A stretch of 64,000 nucleotides of DNA from Shewanella oncorhynchi (GCF_012584455.1 NZ_JABAEB010000007.1:1-64000), one strand, 5' to 3'. Counted from the first letter of the stretch, positions 21,549 to 33,263 are shown. Notes: generated from the sequence alone by a model not told the origin. Numbers and translations: made by a program.

Positions 21549-22631
21549 ATGACTATAAAAGACACTCTGTTATATCTCGGTAAAGCCACCCTTTTCGGCC
21601 TTATCATGGCGGCCATGTTTTTATTGGTGACACGTTATTTCGATAACCAATCCCTCGGTAGTAGTCTGCTACAAACCCGTGCCAACAACACAGTCGAGCT
21701 ATCCTTTGCCAAGGCGGTACGCCGTGCAGCTCCTGCTGTTGTCAATATTTATAGCCTCAGCATAGATCAGAATCGGCCACTTAATTCAGGCTCACTTCAA
21801 GGTCTAGGTTCTGGGGTGATAATGAGTAAAGAAGGTTATATTCTCACTAATTATCATGTCATTAAGAAAGCCGATGAGATTGTTGTCGCCCTGCAAGATG
21901 GACGCAAATTTACCTCTGAAGTGGTTGGTTTCGATCCTGAAACCGATTTATCGGTACTTAAAATTGAAGGCGATAACTTACCAATTGTCCCCGTTAATCT
22001 CGACAGTCCGCCTCAAGTCGGTGATGTCGTACTCGCTATTGGTAATCCCTACAATTTAGGCCAGACCATTACCCAAGGTATCATCAGTGCCACGGGGCGT
22101 AACGGCTTAAGTTCAGGTTACTTAGACTTCCTACAAACCGATGCAGCGATTAATGCGGGTAACTCGGGTGGCGCACTCATTGACACTAACGGCAGCCTTA
22201 TTGGTATTAATACCGCAGCATTCCAAGTGGGTGAAGAAGGTGGCGGCCATGGGATTAACTTCGCTATCCCGATTAAATTAGCCCACAGCATTATGGGTAA
22301 GTTGATTAAAAATGGTCGAGTGATCCGTGGCGCTTTAGGAATTTCTGGCGAGCCGATTAATCCTGTCGTGGCACAAATCCTTAATCTACCCGATCTCAAA
22401 GGTGTGCTCGTTACGGGTGTCGATCCTAATGGCCCTGCGGCCCGTGCCCTGCTAATGCCAAGGGATGTGATTATTAAATACGATGGTGAAGATGTGCCAG
22501 GCGTTGAAATGCTAATGGACCGCATCGCTGAAACCACACCGGGTAAAAAAGTGATGATGACTGTGATACGCCAAGGTAAACAACAAGAGTTACCTGTGAT
22601 TATCGATGAGAAGGTTGTGATCGATAACTAG
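21549..22631 (+). CDS. degS: Site-1 protease DegS, sigma-E stress sensor
   Basis: Membrane-anchored protease that cleaves the anti-sigma factor RseA when its single PDZ domain binds C-termini of misfolded outer-membrane proteins. One N-terminal anchor (residues about 10-30, ATLFGLIMAAMFLLV), triad His103 (NYHV), Asp133 (TDLSV), Ser206 (GNSGGAL), one PDZ domain from about 255. 360 residues matches E. coli DegS (355). Together with degQ it forms the usual degQ-degS pair, and the candidate sigma-E promoter of degQ suggests a feedback loop. Followed by a strong terminator. Confidence 0.93.
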   Translation: MTIKDTLLYLGKATLFGLIMAAMFLLVTRYFDNQSLGSSLLQTRANNTVELSFAKAVRRAAPAVVNIYSLSIDQNRPLNSGSLQGLGSGVIMSKEGYILTNYHVIKKADEIVVALQDGRKFTSEVVGFDPETDLSVLKIEGDNLPIVPVNLDSPPQVGDVVLAIGNPYNLGQTITQGIISATGRNGLSSGYLDFLQTDAAINAGNSGGALIDTNGSLIGINTAAFQVGEEGGGHGINFAIPIKLAHSIMGKLIKNGRVIRGALGISGEPINPVVAQILNLPDLKGVLVTGVDPNGPAARALLMPRDVIIKYDGEDVPGVEMLMDRIAETTPGKKVMMTVIRQGKQQELPVIIDEKVVIDN

Positions 22632-22668
22632 AACGTCACTTAGTATTACGCGCTCAAATGCAGAAAAC

Positions 22669-22695
22669 AAAAAACCAGCTTTTAGCTGGTTTTTT
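22669..22695. terminator. Bidirectional terminator, degS / murA
   Basis: Stem AAAAAACCAGCT / AGCTGGTTTTTT, loop TTT, between the convergent degS and murA genes. Confidence 0.88.
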
Positions 22696-22729
22696 TAATG
22701 ATTCAAAATTAGCTTAAATCAGTAACAGA

Positions 22730-23995
<1,266 letters not shown>

Positions 23996-23998
23996 TCA

Positions 23999-24256
23999 CT
24001 AGCTAGGCATGTTGAAAACTTTTTCGCGTTTCCATTGAGTCGGCGTGAAAGTTTTGATCGTTAATGCATGTAATTCACCGCTGGCAATGTGTGCCGTCAA
24101 CGGTGCATAAATGGCTTGTTGCTGTTTGACTCGGCTCATACCATCGAAGCATTCACCTACGGCGATCACTTTATAATGGCTACCATCCGAGCTAGCGTGA
24201 ACTTCTTCAAGCCCTAACGCATCACGTAAAATCTGTTCGATTAAGCTGCATTCCAT
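23999..24256 (-). CDS. ibaG: BolA-family protein IbaG
   Basis: 85 residues (start at the ATG at 24256 with AATAGGG upstream; the longer frame overlaps mlaB). BolA fold: HASSDGSHYKVIAVGECFDG and the conserved His in GELHALTIKTF near the C-terminus, a ligand for a [2Fe-2S] cluster shared with a monothiol glutaredoxin. IbaG (YrbA) is acid-induced in E. coli. Its position between mlaB and murA is the same as in E. coli. Confidence 0.92.
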   Translation of the reverse strand: MECSLIEQILRDALGLEEVHASSDGSHYKVIAVGECFDGMSRVKQQQAIYAPLTAHIASGELHALTIKTFTPTQWKREKVFNMPS

Positions 24257-24275
24257 GAAATCTATTACCCTATTC

Positions 24276-24560
24276 TCAATGCGCTTCTTCGGTAAAGAAG
24301 GCATCTAAATCATATAAATCAATTAGTTTTTTAAGTTGTGGTGAAGCAGAACTCAATACAAGTTGGCTGCGATGTTCACGCACTAACGCCAGCAAAAATG
24401 CCATGCCAGCGCTATCACTGTATTCGAGCCCAGACAGAGACAATATCTGGGTTGACTCATTTAGCAGTTGTTGTCGCTGTGGCCAAAGTGTAATGACATC
24501 GGCTTGGGTTATGCGCCCTTTGAGATGACAAACTGTCCCCTGTTGGACAAATTCAATCAC
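24276..24560 (-). CDS. mlaB: STAS-domain protein MlaB
   Basis: 94 residues, a single STAS domain (ILSLSGLEYSDSAGMAFLLAL) with the Ser-Asp pair typical of the fold. MlaB binds the ATPase MlaF on the cytoplasmic side of the inner membrane and keeps the MlaFEDB complex stable. It overlaps the end of mlaC by four bases and so is translated in concert with it. Confidence 0.9.
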   Translation of the reverse strand: MIEFVQQGTVCHLKGRITQADVITLWPQRQQLLNESTQILSLSGLEYSDSAGMAFLLALVREHRSQLVLSSASPQLKKLIDLYDLDAFFTEEAH

Positions 24561-25219
24561 GACTGTGACTTCCCTGATTTAGCCTTCATGACCACTTTCT
24601 CTTTTGTGCGATCTTCGAGCATCTTAATCACGGGATCGATACCCTGTTGGCGAATTAGATTAGAGATTTCCGACTGCTTAGAAGACAGTAAGCTCACACC
24701 TTCGGCAACTAAATCAAATGCCTTCCATGAGTCATCCTTTAAACGGCGCGCCTTAAACAACAGTTTAATCGGTGGGCGACCGGCTTCGATGATCTGCACG
24801 TTTACATCGACCATTTTCTCTTTGCTGAAATCAATCCCAGGTGAGAATTCCACTTTTTGATTAGTATATTCAGTAAAGGCTTGAGCATAAGTAGAGATTA
24901 AATAACCTTCAAAAGCATTGACGAAACGATTGCGTTGCTCTTCGGTTGAATCCTTAAGATATTGGCCTAATACCTTATAAGAAGCGTATTTATAATCGAC
25001 ATAAGGCATGAGTTCTTCACGAACAATCACCTTTAAATGGTCTGAATTTGCATCGATTAATGCTTTATCTTTGTGAAAACGATCGAAGGTTTTATTGGCA
25101 ACGGCTTTCACCATGGCATACGGATCTGTCGTATCGACAACCACATCAGCGGCGACTGCGCTCGTTGCCCCTAAAACCATCACTAACGGCAATAAAAAAC
25201 GAGATAAGTTTTTAAACAT
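24557..25219 (-). CDS. mlaC: Periplasmic phospholipid carrier MlaC
   Basis: 220 residues with signal peptide MFKNLSRFLLPLVMVLGATSAVAA, then the Tol-Tol-Ttg2 domain that encloses a phospholipid and shuttles it between the outer-membrane MlaA complex and inner-membrane MlaFEDB. Lys/Ser-rich C-terminus. The mlaA gene is not in this window. Lies between mlaD (11-base gap) and mlaB (overlap). Confidence 0.92.
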   Translation of the reverse strand: MFKNLSRFLLPLVMVLGATSAVAADVVVDTTDPYAMVKAVANKTFDRFHKDKALIDANSDHLKVIVREELMPYVDYKYASYKVLGQYLKDSTEEQRNRFVNAFEGYLISTYAQAFTEYTNQKVEFSPGIDFSKEKMVDVNVQIIEAGRPPIKLLFKARRLKDDSWKAFDLVAEGVSLLSSKQSEISNLIRQQGIDPVIKMLEDRTKEKVVMKAKSGKSQS

Positions 25220-25230
25220 AGCGGTAACCC

Positions 25231-25704
25231 CTATTTATCCTTCGAACCCATACTATATAAGAACTGACCAATCAGCTCCTCCAACACTAATGCCGAACGA
25301 GTGTCGTCAATCTTATCGCCATCTTTCAGCATACTGACATCATCGTCGACAAAACCCGGTGTTAACCCTAAGAATTGTTCGCCCAACAAACCCGAAGTCA
25401 AAATGGCTAAACTACTGGTTTCAGGGAATTTATCGTAACGCTTGTCCATCACTAATGTGACCACAGCCACTAACTTAACTGGGTCTAAATCTATGCTACT
25501 CACTCGGCCAACGACAACACCGCCAACCTTGACTGGCGAACGCACCTTCAAACCACCAATGTTGGTAAAATTGGCTTGTATGGTATAAGTGCTATCGCTG
25601 CTTTTCACTTCAATATTGGCGACGTTAAAGACTAAGACCAAAAAAGCGGCCAATCCTGTTAAAAGAAACACACCCACTAATAATTCAATTTTTCGTGTCA
25701 ACAT
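25231..25704 (-). CDS. mlaD: MCE-domain protein MlaD
   Basis: 157 residues: one N-terminal membrane helix (LLVGVFLLTGLAAFLVLVF, about residues 8-26), then the MCE domain with IGGLKVRSPVKVGGVVVGRV. Six copies form the periplasmic ring of the MlaFEDB phospholipid transporter. The C-terminal region LVLEELIGQFLYSMGSK fits the central pore helix. Size close to E. coli MlaD (183), slightly shorter at the C-terminus. 56 bases separate it from mlaE. Confidence 0.93.
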   Translation of the reverse strand: MLTRKIELLVGVFLLTGLAAFLVLVFNVANIEVKSSDSTYTIQANFTNIGGLKVRSPVKVGGVVVGRVSSIDLDPVKLVAVVTLVMDKRYDKFPETSSLAILTSGLLGEQFLGLTPGFVDDDVSMLKDGDKIDDTRSALVLEELIGQFLYSMGSKDK

Positions 25705-25760
25705 GTTCAGCTACCACTCTGTTAATCCATCTAACCTGTGTCGAAATCCGCAGTGTTCCG

Positions 25761-26546
25761 TTAGCGGCCAAACATCAGGGCTGTCAGTAAAAAATCCAAT
25801 GCCAATACAGCGAGGCTCGACTGAACGACAGTCTGGGTCGTTGCACGGCTGATGCCTTCCGGATTTGGGATCACTTGATAACCGCGATATAACGCAATCC
25901 AAGTGACCACTACGGCAAACACACCACTTTTGATCAAGCAGTTAACTATGTCCTGACGCCATTCGACAGACGCCTGCAGAATCGACCAAAACGCACCACT
26001 GTCGATCCCTTTCCATTCCACGCCAACAAGGTGCCCGCCATAAATACCTACAGCGGTAAACATCAACGCCAGCAATGGCATACTGATCACTCCAGCCCAA
26101 AAGCGCGGTGCAATAATCTGCCTTAATGGGTCAATCGCCATCATTTCTAAACTGGAAAGCTGCTCAGTGCTTTTCATTAAACCAATTTCAGCGGTTAATG
26201 CTGAACCCGCCCGTCCCGCAAACAATAACGCGGTAACAACTGGCCCTAACTCACGCAGTAAACTGAGCGCCACCATAGGACCTAAGCTTTCTTCGGTGCC
26301 AAAACCAACTAAGATGTTATAGCCTTGCAGTGCGAGCACCATGCCGATAAAGAGTCCTGAGACTAAAATAATCACCATGGATTGCACACCGACCACATAA
26401 ATCTGGCGCACTAATAATGGAAAACCTTTACGCACGCGTGGCCAGCGAAAAATCGCACCCCACAGCATAAGGCCTGCACGGCCAAAACCGAGCACTAGCT
26501 CAATCGCGCTGCGGCCTAAGTCGGCAATACTGTCGATTAACTTCAC
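25761..26546 (-). CDS. mlaE: Phospholipid ABC permease MlaE
   Basis: 261 residues with about five to six membrane segments and the MlaE permease signature [22 protein letters not shown], including the EIG..KSTEQ coupling segment that contacts the ATPase. Permease of the MlaFEDB complex that maintains outer-membrane lipid asymmetry. Its start overlaps the end of mlaF by four bases. Confidence 0.95.
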   Translation of the reverse strand: MKLIDSIADLGRSAIELVLGFGRAGLMLWGAIFRWPRVRKGFPLLVRQIYVVGVQSMVIILVSGLFIGMVLALQGYNILVGFGTEESLGPMVALSLLRELGPVVTALLFAGRAGSALTAEIGLMKSTEQLSSLEMMAIDPLRQIIAPRFWAGVISMPLLALMFTAVGIYGGHLVGVEWKGIDSGAFWSILQASVEWRQDIVNCLIKSGVFAVVVTWIALYRGYQVIPNPEGISRATTQTVVQSSLAVLALDFLLTALMFGR

Positions 26547-27361
26547 TTGCCAACTCCTTTTGCCATTAATTCTTGCTGGTAATCATTTGCCGGATAATGG
26601 AACGGCACAGGGCCGTCCGGAGCACCTTGAATAAACTGTTTCAGCTGCGGATTATCAGCGTACTTTAATTCTTCAGGGGTACCGTGGGCGATGACTTTTT
26701 TGTCAGCCACCACATATACATAATCGGCAATGCCAAGCACTTCATCCACATCGTGGGACACTACAATTGAAGTCAGATTCAGCGCATCGGATAACTCACG
26801 AATAAGCTTTACTAACACGCCCATCGATATTGGGTCTTGCCCTGCAAAAGGCTCATCGTACATCACCATTTCAGGTTCAAGCGCTATGGCTCTAGCCAAT
26901 GCGGCGCGGCGTTGCATACCACCGGACAACTCGCTTGGCATCATCTGAGCGGCACCACGTAAACCTACGGCTTCAAGCTTCATCAGCACGATAGGGCGAA
27001 TAATGTCTTCAGGCAGTCCAGAATGTTCACGCAGTGCAAACGCCACGTTATCGAACACATTAATGTCGGTAAACAGCGCGCCACTTTGAAACAGCATGCT
27101 CATCCGCTTACGCAGACTAAATAATTCATTACGACTCACGCCATGGATATCGTGACCGTCGAATAACACTTGTCCATGGTCAGGCGTTAATTGGCCGCCA
27201 ATCAATTTCAACAGGGTCGTTTTGCCTATGCCGCTCGGCCCCATGATCGCCGTCACCTTGCCCCTTGGAATGGACAGGCTAATATCTTCATATATCACAC
27301 GCTGACCGCGGCTAAACCCCAAATTACGGATCTCAACCAACGGCGTTTGTTCTTGAGTCAT
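26543..27361 (-). CDS. mlaF: Phospholipid ABC ATP-binding protein MlaF
   Basis: ATPase of the Mla transporter. Walker [10 protein letters not shown], signature [15 protein letters not shown], Walker [15 protein letters not shown] and switch His in VVSHDV are complete. Start chosen at the ATG at 27361 ([11 protein letters not shown], about 272 residues) with CGGAA upstream; an ATG five codons earlier is possible. First gene of mlaFEDCB-ibaG-murA, so its promoter must lie in 27362-28004. Confidence 0.93.
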   Translation of the reverse strand: MTQEQTPLVEIRNLGFSRGQRVIYEDISLSIPRGKVTAIMGPSGIGKTTLLKLIGGQLTPDHGQVLFDGHDIHGVSRNELFSLRKRMSMLFQSGALFTDINVFDNVAFALREHSGLPEDIIRPIVLMKLEAVGLRGAAQMMPSELSGGMQRRAALARAIALEPEMVMYDEPFAGQDPISMGVLVKLIRELSDALNLTSIVVSHDVDEVLGIADYVYVVADKKVIAHGTPEELKYADNPQLKQFIQGAPDGPVPFHYPANDYQQELMAKGVGK

Positions 27362-28004
27362 GCTTGATTCCGACATTTGCAAATGAGGTGATCCTAGTCT
27401 TCCGAGACTGACCAATCGAAGAGCCGCAAATTGTACGTAATTGCGCTTTAACCTACAACCGAATCGACACTATCGCCCTGCGATACTTTCAATTTGCCTC
27501 ATTTACAGCGAAAATGCGCCCTAAGTTTTCACTCTGCACAGGTAAAATGTTACTTAATGTTTTCAACCTGGTTGCAGAATTGGCAGTATTGGCTAATTCG
27601 TTCGCACTTAGCTCACTCTTCGCCCACTTTTATCGGGGAGAGTCGATACGCAATTGCGCAATAGAGGCATCCCATAGGGTAATACCCGCTGCGATATGGG
27701 ATAAATCCATTGAAATAAACGACAAAGACGATGATATTGCTCAAGACCTTCTGCCGCTAAACACGTTATTGTGCGTGAATAGCTAACGCAGCTGAACTTG
27801 ACGAGTCGGATCAATCGCTCTAGCCTGCCGCAATTGTTTTGCTGTTTTCGGTAATTAACCACAGCAATACATAAGCTAAATTGTCTGAAAACAAACTAAT
27901 ACTTGGCAGAAAGCCTATTACATATCATCTTTATCGCGTACCAAATTGTGCTATTCCAATCCCATCAATGGGGCGACAAAGACAATGCAAAAAGAGAGAT
28001 AGAC
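27362..28004. other. Divergent mlaF / kdsD intergenic region
   Basis: About 640 bases between the two divergent envelope operons. ORFs of 84-90 codons exist on both strands but overlap each other and match no family, so I do not call them. In E. coli the calcium/proton antiporter gene yrbG lies between mlaF and kdsD; here it is missing. Promoters for both operons are expected but not fixed. Confidence 0.45.
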
Positions 28005-28982
28005 ATGGTAGACAAATCACAACTGCGCCAATGGGGTTGTAAAGTTATCGACATTGAAAAGTCAGCCCTAGACAATCTTTATCAATATGTTGATTCGGCT
28101 GAATTTGCAGAAGCTTGCGAGTTGATCCTCAACTGCACAGGCAAAGTGATTGTCATGGGAATGGGCAAATCGGGCCATATCGGCAATAAGATTTCTGCCA
28201 CCCTCGCCAGCACAGGAACGCCCGCATTTTTTGTGCATCCGGGTGAAGCCAGCCACGGCGATCTGGGTGTATTGGCCGATAACGATGTGATTTTAGCGAT
28301 TTCAAATTCTGGTGAGTCGAGTGAAATCCTCACCTTAATGCCGGTCATCCAACGTATGGGCGTGCCTGTTATTGCGGTAACGGGTAAACCCGAATCGAAT
28401 ATGGCGCGATTATCTAAAGTGCATTTATGTATTGAAGTCCCAGAAGAGGCTTGCCCACTTGGACTTGCCCCCACCTCAAGTACCACAGCAACCTTAGTGA
28501 TGGGCGATGCCATCGCCATTGCGCTACTACAAGCGAAAGGCTTTACCCGTGATGATTTTGCTATGTCCCATCCCGGCGGTGCATTAGGACGTAAGTTGCT
28601 GTTAAAAGTCTGCGATGTCATGCATAGCGGTGATGACTTACCGCTCGTCAACCACGATATTTGCATCACAGAAGCTCTGTACGAAATCTCCAAGAAAGGC
28701 TTAGGCATGACGGCGATTATCGATGATCAGCGCAAGCTTGTTGGTATCTTCACCGATGGTGATTTACGCCGCGTTATTGATGCAGAAGTGAATTTACGCA
28801 CGACGCCCATTGCCGATGTGATGACCCGTAACTGCGTCACGATCACGGATAATGTATTGGCCGCCCAAGCGCTGCAAGTGATGGACTCAAAAAACATCAA
28901 CGGATTAATTGTTATTGATAAAGACCGCCATCCTATCGGCGCTCTTAACATGCTAGACATGGTTAAAGCAGGAGTCATTTAA
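28005..28982 (+). CDS. kdsD: D-arabinose 5-phosphate isomerase KdsD
   Basis: Converts ribulose 5-phosphate to arabinose 5-phosphate, the first step to Kdo of LPS. N-terminal SIS domain (VMGMGKSGHIGNKISATLAS, ending before AMSHPGGALGRKLL) and two CBS domains (about residues 200-325). I start at the ATG at 28005 (325 residues) with GAGAGAT upstream; the track of translation further upstream begins at TTG and adds non-family sequence. First gene of the kdsD-kdsC-lptC-lptA-lptB chain. Confidence 0.94.
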   Translation: MVDKSQLRQWGCKVIDIEKSALDNLYQYVDSAEFAEACELILNCTGKVIVMGMGKSGHIGNKISATLASTGTPAFFVHPGEASHGDLGVLADNDVILAISNSGESSEILTLMPVIQRMGVPVIAVTGKPESNMARLSKVHLCIEVPEEACPLGLAPTSSTTATLVMGDAIAIALLQAKGFTRDDFAMSHPGGALGRKLLLKVCDVMHSGDDLPLVNHDICITEALYEISKKGLGMTAIIDDQRKLVGIFTDGDLRRVIDAEVNLRTTPIADVMTRNCVTITDNVLAAQALQVMDSKNINGLIVIDKDRHPIGALNMLDMVKAGVI

Positions 28983-29533
28983 TGCCACAGCAAGGATTTT
29001 ACGGCCCAATCAGTGATGATGTGTGGCAACGCGCGCAAAAGATTAAACTGTTAATCTGTGACGTCGATGGGGTGTTTTCCGACGGCCGTATTTACTTGAG
29101 TAATAGCGGCGAAGAGCTCAAAGCTTTCCATACCCGCGACGGCTATGGCGTGCGATCACTACTCACCAGCGGTTTCAACCTCGCCGTGATCACAGGGCGT
29201 CAATCCAAAATCGTTGAAAACCGTATGACAGCCCTTGGTGTTACCCATATTTACCAAGGCGTAGACAATAAGTTCGAGCCCTATGAAGCATTGCTCGCAC
29301 TTTATGGTGTCACCCCAGAAGAAGTGGCTTATATCGGTGATGATATTGTCGATCTCCCCGTGATGAATGTCGTCGGTTTAGCGGTCAGTGTTGCTGACGG
29401 CCACCCCTATGTACGCCAACACGCTCATTTTGTGACTACGCTCAATGGTGGCCACGGTGCACTGCGTGAACTCACAGATCTGTTACTCCTAAGTCAAAAT
29501 AAATTCACTTCGGCCCATGGAATGAGTATATGA
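28982..29533 (+). CDS. kdsC: Kdo 8-phosphate phosphatase KdsC
   Basis: HAD-superfamily phosphatase that releases phosphate from Kdo-8-P. Motif I is LLICDVDGVFSDG, motif III/IV AYIGDDIVDLPVM. 183 residues, the usual cap-less KdsC tetramer subunit. Its ATG overlaps the kdsD stop codon by one base (TAATG), so translation is coupled. Confidence 0.95.
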   Translation: MPQQGFYGPISDDVWQRAQKIKLLICDVDGVFSDGRIYLSNSGEELKAFHTRDGYGVRSLLTSGFNLAVITGRQSKIVENRMTALGVTHIYQGVDNKFEPYEALLALYGVTPEEVAYIGDDIVDLPVMNVVGLAVSVADGHPYVRQHAHFVTTLNGGHGALRELTDLLLLSQNKFTSAHGMSI

Positions 29534-30090
29534 GTCGTGTGACACTCGCGATTATCGCTTTTTTTGGAACTGCACTAGCGCTTTACTGGCAGGTACAGAA
29601 CAAACACAGCGGTGATTCCGATAACAGAGTAAAAGATCAAAATACCCCAGATTTCATCGTTGAAGATCTGCGCAGTGTTGAGTTCAATGAGCAAGGACTA
29701 GTGAATAGCCGTGTGACGGCGAAACACATGGAACATTATGATTCAACGAATCAAACTTTCTTTACTCAACCTGTTTATCTTGTTTATCCAGACCAAGGTA
29801 AAGCACAATGGCAGCTCAGGGCTGATCAGGGCAAGCTAAACAAGGAAACTGGCAAGGTTGTATTAGAAAATAATGTTATTATCGATGCCATTAGCCCAGA
29901 AGAACCGATTCAGACCTTGTCCACCAGTTATCTGGAACTCGATCTCAACACTATGATAATGACCTCTGACCGTACCATTTACGTCACAGGGAAAGATTTT
30001 AATATTCAAGGCCAAGGCCTTTATGCCGACCTCAACGCGCAAGAAGTGCAATTGACCAGTCAGGTAGTAGGAACATATGAAGCAAAATAA
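29530..30090 (+). CDS. lptC: LPS export protein LptC
   Basis: 186 residues: one N-terminal membrane helix (VTLAIIAFFGTALALYWQV) and a periplasmic beta-jellyroll that takes LPS from LptBFG and passes it to LptA. The motif DFIVEDLRSVEFNEQG marks the LptC family. Start overlaps kdsC end by four bases. lptF and lptG are not in the window, as is normal. Confidence 0.93.
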   Translation: MSRVTLAIIAFFGTALALYWQVQNKHSGDSDNRVKDQNTPDFIVEDLRSVEFNEQGLVNSRVTAKHMEHYDSTNQTFFTQPVYLVYPDQGKAQWQLRADQGKLNKETGKVVLENNVIIDAISPEEPIQTLSTSYLELDLNTMIMTSDRTIYVTGKDFNIQGQGLYADLNAQEVQLTSQVVGTYEAK

Positions 30091-30631
30091 CGTATTACTT
30101 GCCAGCCTAATGCTAATTATGAGCATGAGTGCTTTCGCGAAAGTCGGCGACTTAAAGCAAGAAGTCAAAATTAAAGCTGTGAGCCAAACTGCGGATATCA
30201 AAAACAACCAGATTATCTTCTTTGGTCCGGTGGAAGTGACCCAAGGCTCAATAAAAATCCAAGCAAATGAACTGCGTGCATTTTCCGCTGAAGGTGAAAA
30301 TAGCAAAACTTTAGTCGCCACAGGCAACCCTGCTACGTATAGCCAAATATTAGACGATGGCCGACCAGCATCTGCCAGCGCGAAAGAAATTCGTTACGAT
30401 ATGGCAAGCCGCACCTTAACACTGAAAGGTATGGCGTCATTAGATCAAGCAGGTAGCCAAGTTACAGGCAATTTAATCCGCTATAACATGATTCAACAGA
30501 AATTGATGGCCGAGAGTACTGGCAGTGGTGACGATCGCGTGATCACTATTATTCAGCCTGAAAACTATCAAGATGATGCTAAATCAGACGCTCCGGCGGA
30601 TAAACCTGTAAAAAAGCAGGACTCTAAATGA
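30077..30631 (+). CDS. lptA: LPS periplasmic bridge protein LptA
   Basis: 184 residues with signal peptide (ending ...SMSAFA) and the OstA-like beta-jellyroll that oligomerises into the bridge carrying LPS to the outer membrane. The start lies 14 bases inside lptC and the end overlaps lptB by four. The C-terminal tail is Lys/Asp-rich ([18 protein letters not shown]) and probably disordered. Confidence 0.93.
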   Translation: MKQNNVLLASLMLIMSMSAFAKVGDLKQEVKIKAVSQTADIKNNQIIFFGPVEVTQGSIKIQANELRAFSAEGENSKTLVATGNPATYSQILDDGRPASASAKEIRYDMASRTLTLKGMASLDQAGSQVTGNLIRYNMIQQKLMAESTGSGDDRVITIIQPENYQDDAKSDAPADKPVKKQDSK

Positions 30632-31359
30632 CCCAAATCACCTTAAGAGCACAAAATCTGGCGAAAAGTTACAAGAGTCGCCAAGTGGTTAAAGACGTCA
30701 GTCTGACGGTAAAAACCGGTCAAGTCGTTGGCCTACTCGGTCCAAACGGTGCAGGTAAAACCACGACCTTTTACATGGTTGTCGGGCTAGTGAAGAGCGA
30801 TAAGGGACATATCTTTATCGACGATGATGATTTAACCGCAGATCCTATGCATCTGCGTGCCCGCAAAGGCATAGGTTACTTACCGCAGGAAGCCAGTATC
30901 TTTCGTAAGCTAACGGTTCATGACAACATCATGGCCGTACTGCAAACTCGTAAAGAACTTAAAAACGAAGAACGAGAAGAAGAACTAGAACATCTGCTCG
31001 AAGAGTTTCATATCACCCACATCCGTGACAGCCAAGGCATGTCATTGTCGGGTGGCGAACGTCGTCGCGTCGAAATTGCGCGGGCTTTAGCCGCTAATCC
31101 TAAGTTCATTTTGCTCGATGAACCGTTTGCCGGCGTCGATCCTATTTCGGTTATCGACATCAAGAAGATTATCGAACAACTCAAAAGTCGCGGCCTTGGC
31201 GTACTGATCACAGACCATAATGTCCGCGAGACATTAGATGTATGTGAACATGCTTATATTGTGAGTCACGGAAACCTGATTGCCGAAGGAACTCCAGCAG
31301 AGATCTTAGACAATCAGCAAGTTAGGGCTGTGTACTTAGGTGAACAATTCAGGCTATAG
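30628..31359 (+). CDS. lptB: LPS export ATPase LptB
   Basis: 243 residues, ABC ATPase driving LPS extraction from the inner membrane. Walker [10 protein letters not shown], signature [15 protein letters not shown], Walker [15 protein letters not shown], and a His switch in LITDHNV. Last of the LPS genes; rpoN follows after 107 bases containing a hairpin. Confidence 0.96.
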   Translation: MTQITLRAQNLAKSYKSRQVVKDVSLTVKTGQVVGLLGPNGAGKTTTFYMVVGLVKSDKGHIFIDDDDLTADPMHLRARKGIGYLPQEASIFRKLTVHDNIMAVLQTRKELKNEEREEELEHLLEEFHITHIRDSQGMSLSGGERRRVEIARALAANPKFILLDEPFAGVDPISVIDIKKIIEQLKSRGLGVLITDHNVRETLDVCEHAYIVSHGNLIAEGTPAEILDNQQVRAVYLGEQFRL

Positions 31360-31370
31360 TTAATCGAGCG

Positions 31371-31405
31371 AAGCCAATGGAGGCAATTTATACCGCCATT
31401 GGGCT
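31371..31405 (+). other. Hairpin between lptB and rpoN
   Basis: AAGCCAATGG and CCATTGGGCTT can pair with one bulge, with a 14-base loop. There is no T-run after it, so it may protect or process the transcript rather than end it. It separates the LPS genes from the rpoN group. Confidence 0.45.
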
Positions 31406-31466
31406 TCACTCAAGATAATAATAAGCGACCTCATCCAACAATAATAACGTAGGGATCAGCGGTAAC

Positions 31467-32945
31467 ATGAAAGCGTCACTCCAGCTCAAACTGGGTCAAC
31501 AGTTAACCATGACGCCACAATTACAACAGGCCATACGTCTGTTGCAACTGTCGTCATTAGAACTGCAGCAAGAGATCCAGCAAGCATTAGATTCTAATCC
31601 CCTTCTCGAGCTGGAAGAGGATCAATTCGACGCCACTAAAACCCCTGTAAACCAAACGCTATCCGATACGGATTTCAGTGAATCTAGCACTCTGCCACCA
31701 GAAAAAGACAGCTCCACCATAGACACGGCAGAGTCGCTAACCAAAGAATCCATGCCCGATGAGCTCCCCATGGACACCACATGGGATGAAGTGTTTACCG
31801 CCTCCCCAAACTCAGGCCCCGGCGGCAGTCGTGAAGACGATATGCCCTTCCAAGGCGAGACCAGTGAAGGTTTGTACGAACACTTAGAATGGCAAAAAAA
31901 CCTCACGCCGTTTTCTGAAACCGATTTAGCCATTGCCACCGCCATTATTGATGCCATCGACGATCAGGGCTATCTCACCCAAAGCACTGAAGAAATTCTC
32001 GAAGCCATGGGCAATCCTGAAGTTGAGCTTGACGAAGTCGAAGCCGTACTCAAGCGTATTCAGCATTTTGATCCCATAGGCGTTGCCGCCCGCGATTTAA
32101 GTGAATGCCTGCTGATCCAACTGTCGCATTTCGCCGCTGATACTCCCAACCTAGAAAACGCCCGCATGCTGATCAAAGATCATTTAGATCTGATCGCCGC
32201 CCGAGACTTTAGGTTGTTGATGCGTAAGACTAAATTAAAAGAAGATGAATTAAGGGATGGTATAGCACTTATCCAAACCCTCAATCCTCGCCCAGGTTTG
32301 TTGATCACGCCCAATAATGACGAATACGTTATCCCAGATGTGTCTGTGTCGAAGAAAAATGGCCGCTGGGTCGTTGAGCTTAATCCTGACTGTATGCCCA
32401 AAATCAATGTAAATCAACATTATGCTTCTATGGCACGCAGCACAAAAAACCAAGCCGATAGCCAATTTATTCGCGGCCATCTGCAAGAGGCTAAATGGTT
32501 TATTAAGAGTCTAGAAAGCCGTAACGACACTTTGCTTAAAGTTGCTAATTGCATAGTGCAATATCAGCAAGGTTTCTTTGAGTATGGTGAAGAAGCCATG
32601 AAGCCTATGGTGCTTAACGATATTGCTGAAGCGGTAGAAATGCATGAGTCCACCATCTCACGGGTCACAACTCAAAAATACATGCATACCCCTAAGGGAC
32701 TTTTTGAACTAAAATACTTCTTCTCTAGCCACGTCGGTACTGACGATGGTGGTGAGTGCTCATCCACAGCAATCAGAGCCTTTATAAAAAAACTGGTGGC
32801 AGCGGAAAACCAGAAAAAACCATTAAGCGATAGTAAGATGGCACAACTTCTGGCAGAACAAGGGATCAACGTAGCCCGCAGAACCATTGCGAAGTACCGA
32901 GAGGCTATGCTTATTCCACCTTCTAATCAGCGTAAAAGTTTATAA
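31467..32945 (+). CDS. rpoN: RNA polymerase sigma-54 factor
   Basis: 492 residues. Region I ([20 protein letters not shown]), an acidic region II (about 50-120), the core-binding and HTH domains ([17 protein letters not shown]) and the RpoN box [10 protein letters not shown] near the C-terminus. Directs RNA polymerase to -24/-12 promoters with enhancer-binding proteins; in Shewanella it controls nitrogen genes and flagella. Followed closely by hpf, ptsN, rapZ and npr, the classical rpoN cluster. Confidence 0.97.
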   Translation: MKASLQLKLGQQLTMTPQLQQAIRLLQLSSLELQQEIQQALDSNPLLELEEDQFDATKTPVNQTLSDTDFSESSTLPPEKDSSTIDTAESLTKESMPDELPMDTTWDEVFTASPNSGPGGSREDDMPFQGETSEGLYEHLEWQKNLTPFSETDLAIATAIIDAIDDQGYLTQSTEEILEAMGNPEVELDEVEAVLKRIQHFDPIGVAARDLSECLLIQLSHFAADTPNLENARMLIKDHLDLIAARDFRLLMRKTKLKEDELRDGIALIQTLNPRPGLLITPNNDEYVIPDVSVSKKNGRWVVELNPDCMPKINVNQHYASMARSTKNQADSQFIRGHLQEAKWFIKSLESRNDTLLKVANCIVQYQQGFFEYGEEAMKPMVLNDIAEAVEMHESTISRVTTQKYMHTPKGLFELKYFFSSHVGTDDGGECSSTAIRAFIKKLVAAENQKKPLSDSKMAQLLAEQGINVARRTIAKYREAMLIPPSNQRKSL

Positions 32946-32973
32946 CCTACAGTGGATATCGGAGGACGTTTCT

Positions 32974-33261
32974 ATGCAAATAAACCTAAGTGGACACCAT
33001 GTCGAAATTACCGAATCGTTACGTGCATATGTAGAAGAAAAGTTTTCAAAACTTGAACGCCATTTCGAACAGATCAATAATGTGCACGTTGTGCTCAATG
33101 TTGAGAAAATGCAACAAATTGCTGAAGCGAGAATAAACCTCATAGGTGGTGAAGTTTTTGCAACTTCAGAGCATGCTGACATGTATGCCGCTATAGACGC
33201 CCTGATTGACAAGCTTGACCGTCAGGTTATTAAACACAAAGAGAAGTTAACAAAACACTAA
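32974..33261 (+). CDS. hpf: Ribosome hibernation-promoting factor, short form
   Basis: 95 residues (start at the ATG at 32974, with GGAGGA upstream) of the HPF/YfiA fold: MQINLSGHHVEITESLRAYV and the basic C-terminal half KLDRQVIKHKEKLTKH. The short form, without the C-terminal dimerisation domain, converts stalled 70S ribosomes to 100S dimers together with RMF. It lies 28 bases after rpoN, its usual place. Confidence 0.95.
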   Translation: MQINLSGHHVEITESLRAYVEEKFSKLERHFEQINNVHVVLNVEKMQQIAEARINLIGGEVFATSEHADMYAAIDALIDKLDRQVIKHKEKLTKH

Positions 33262-33263
33262 TA

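Noticed and set aside
27514..27862. Two overlapping ORFs of 84-90 codons on opposite strands between mlaF and kdsD
   Set aside because: They overlap each other, have no family pattern and no good ribosome site; the region is better read as promoter DNA of two divergent operons.
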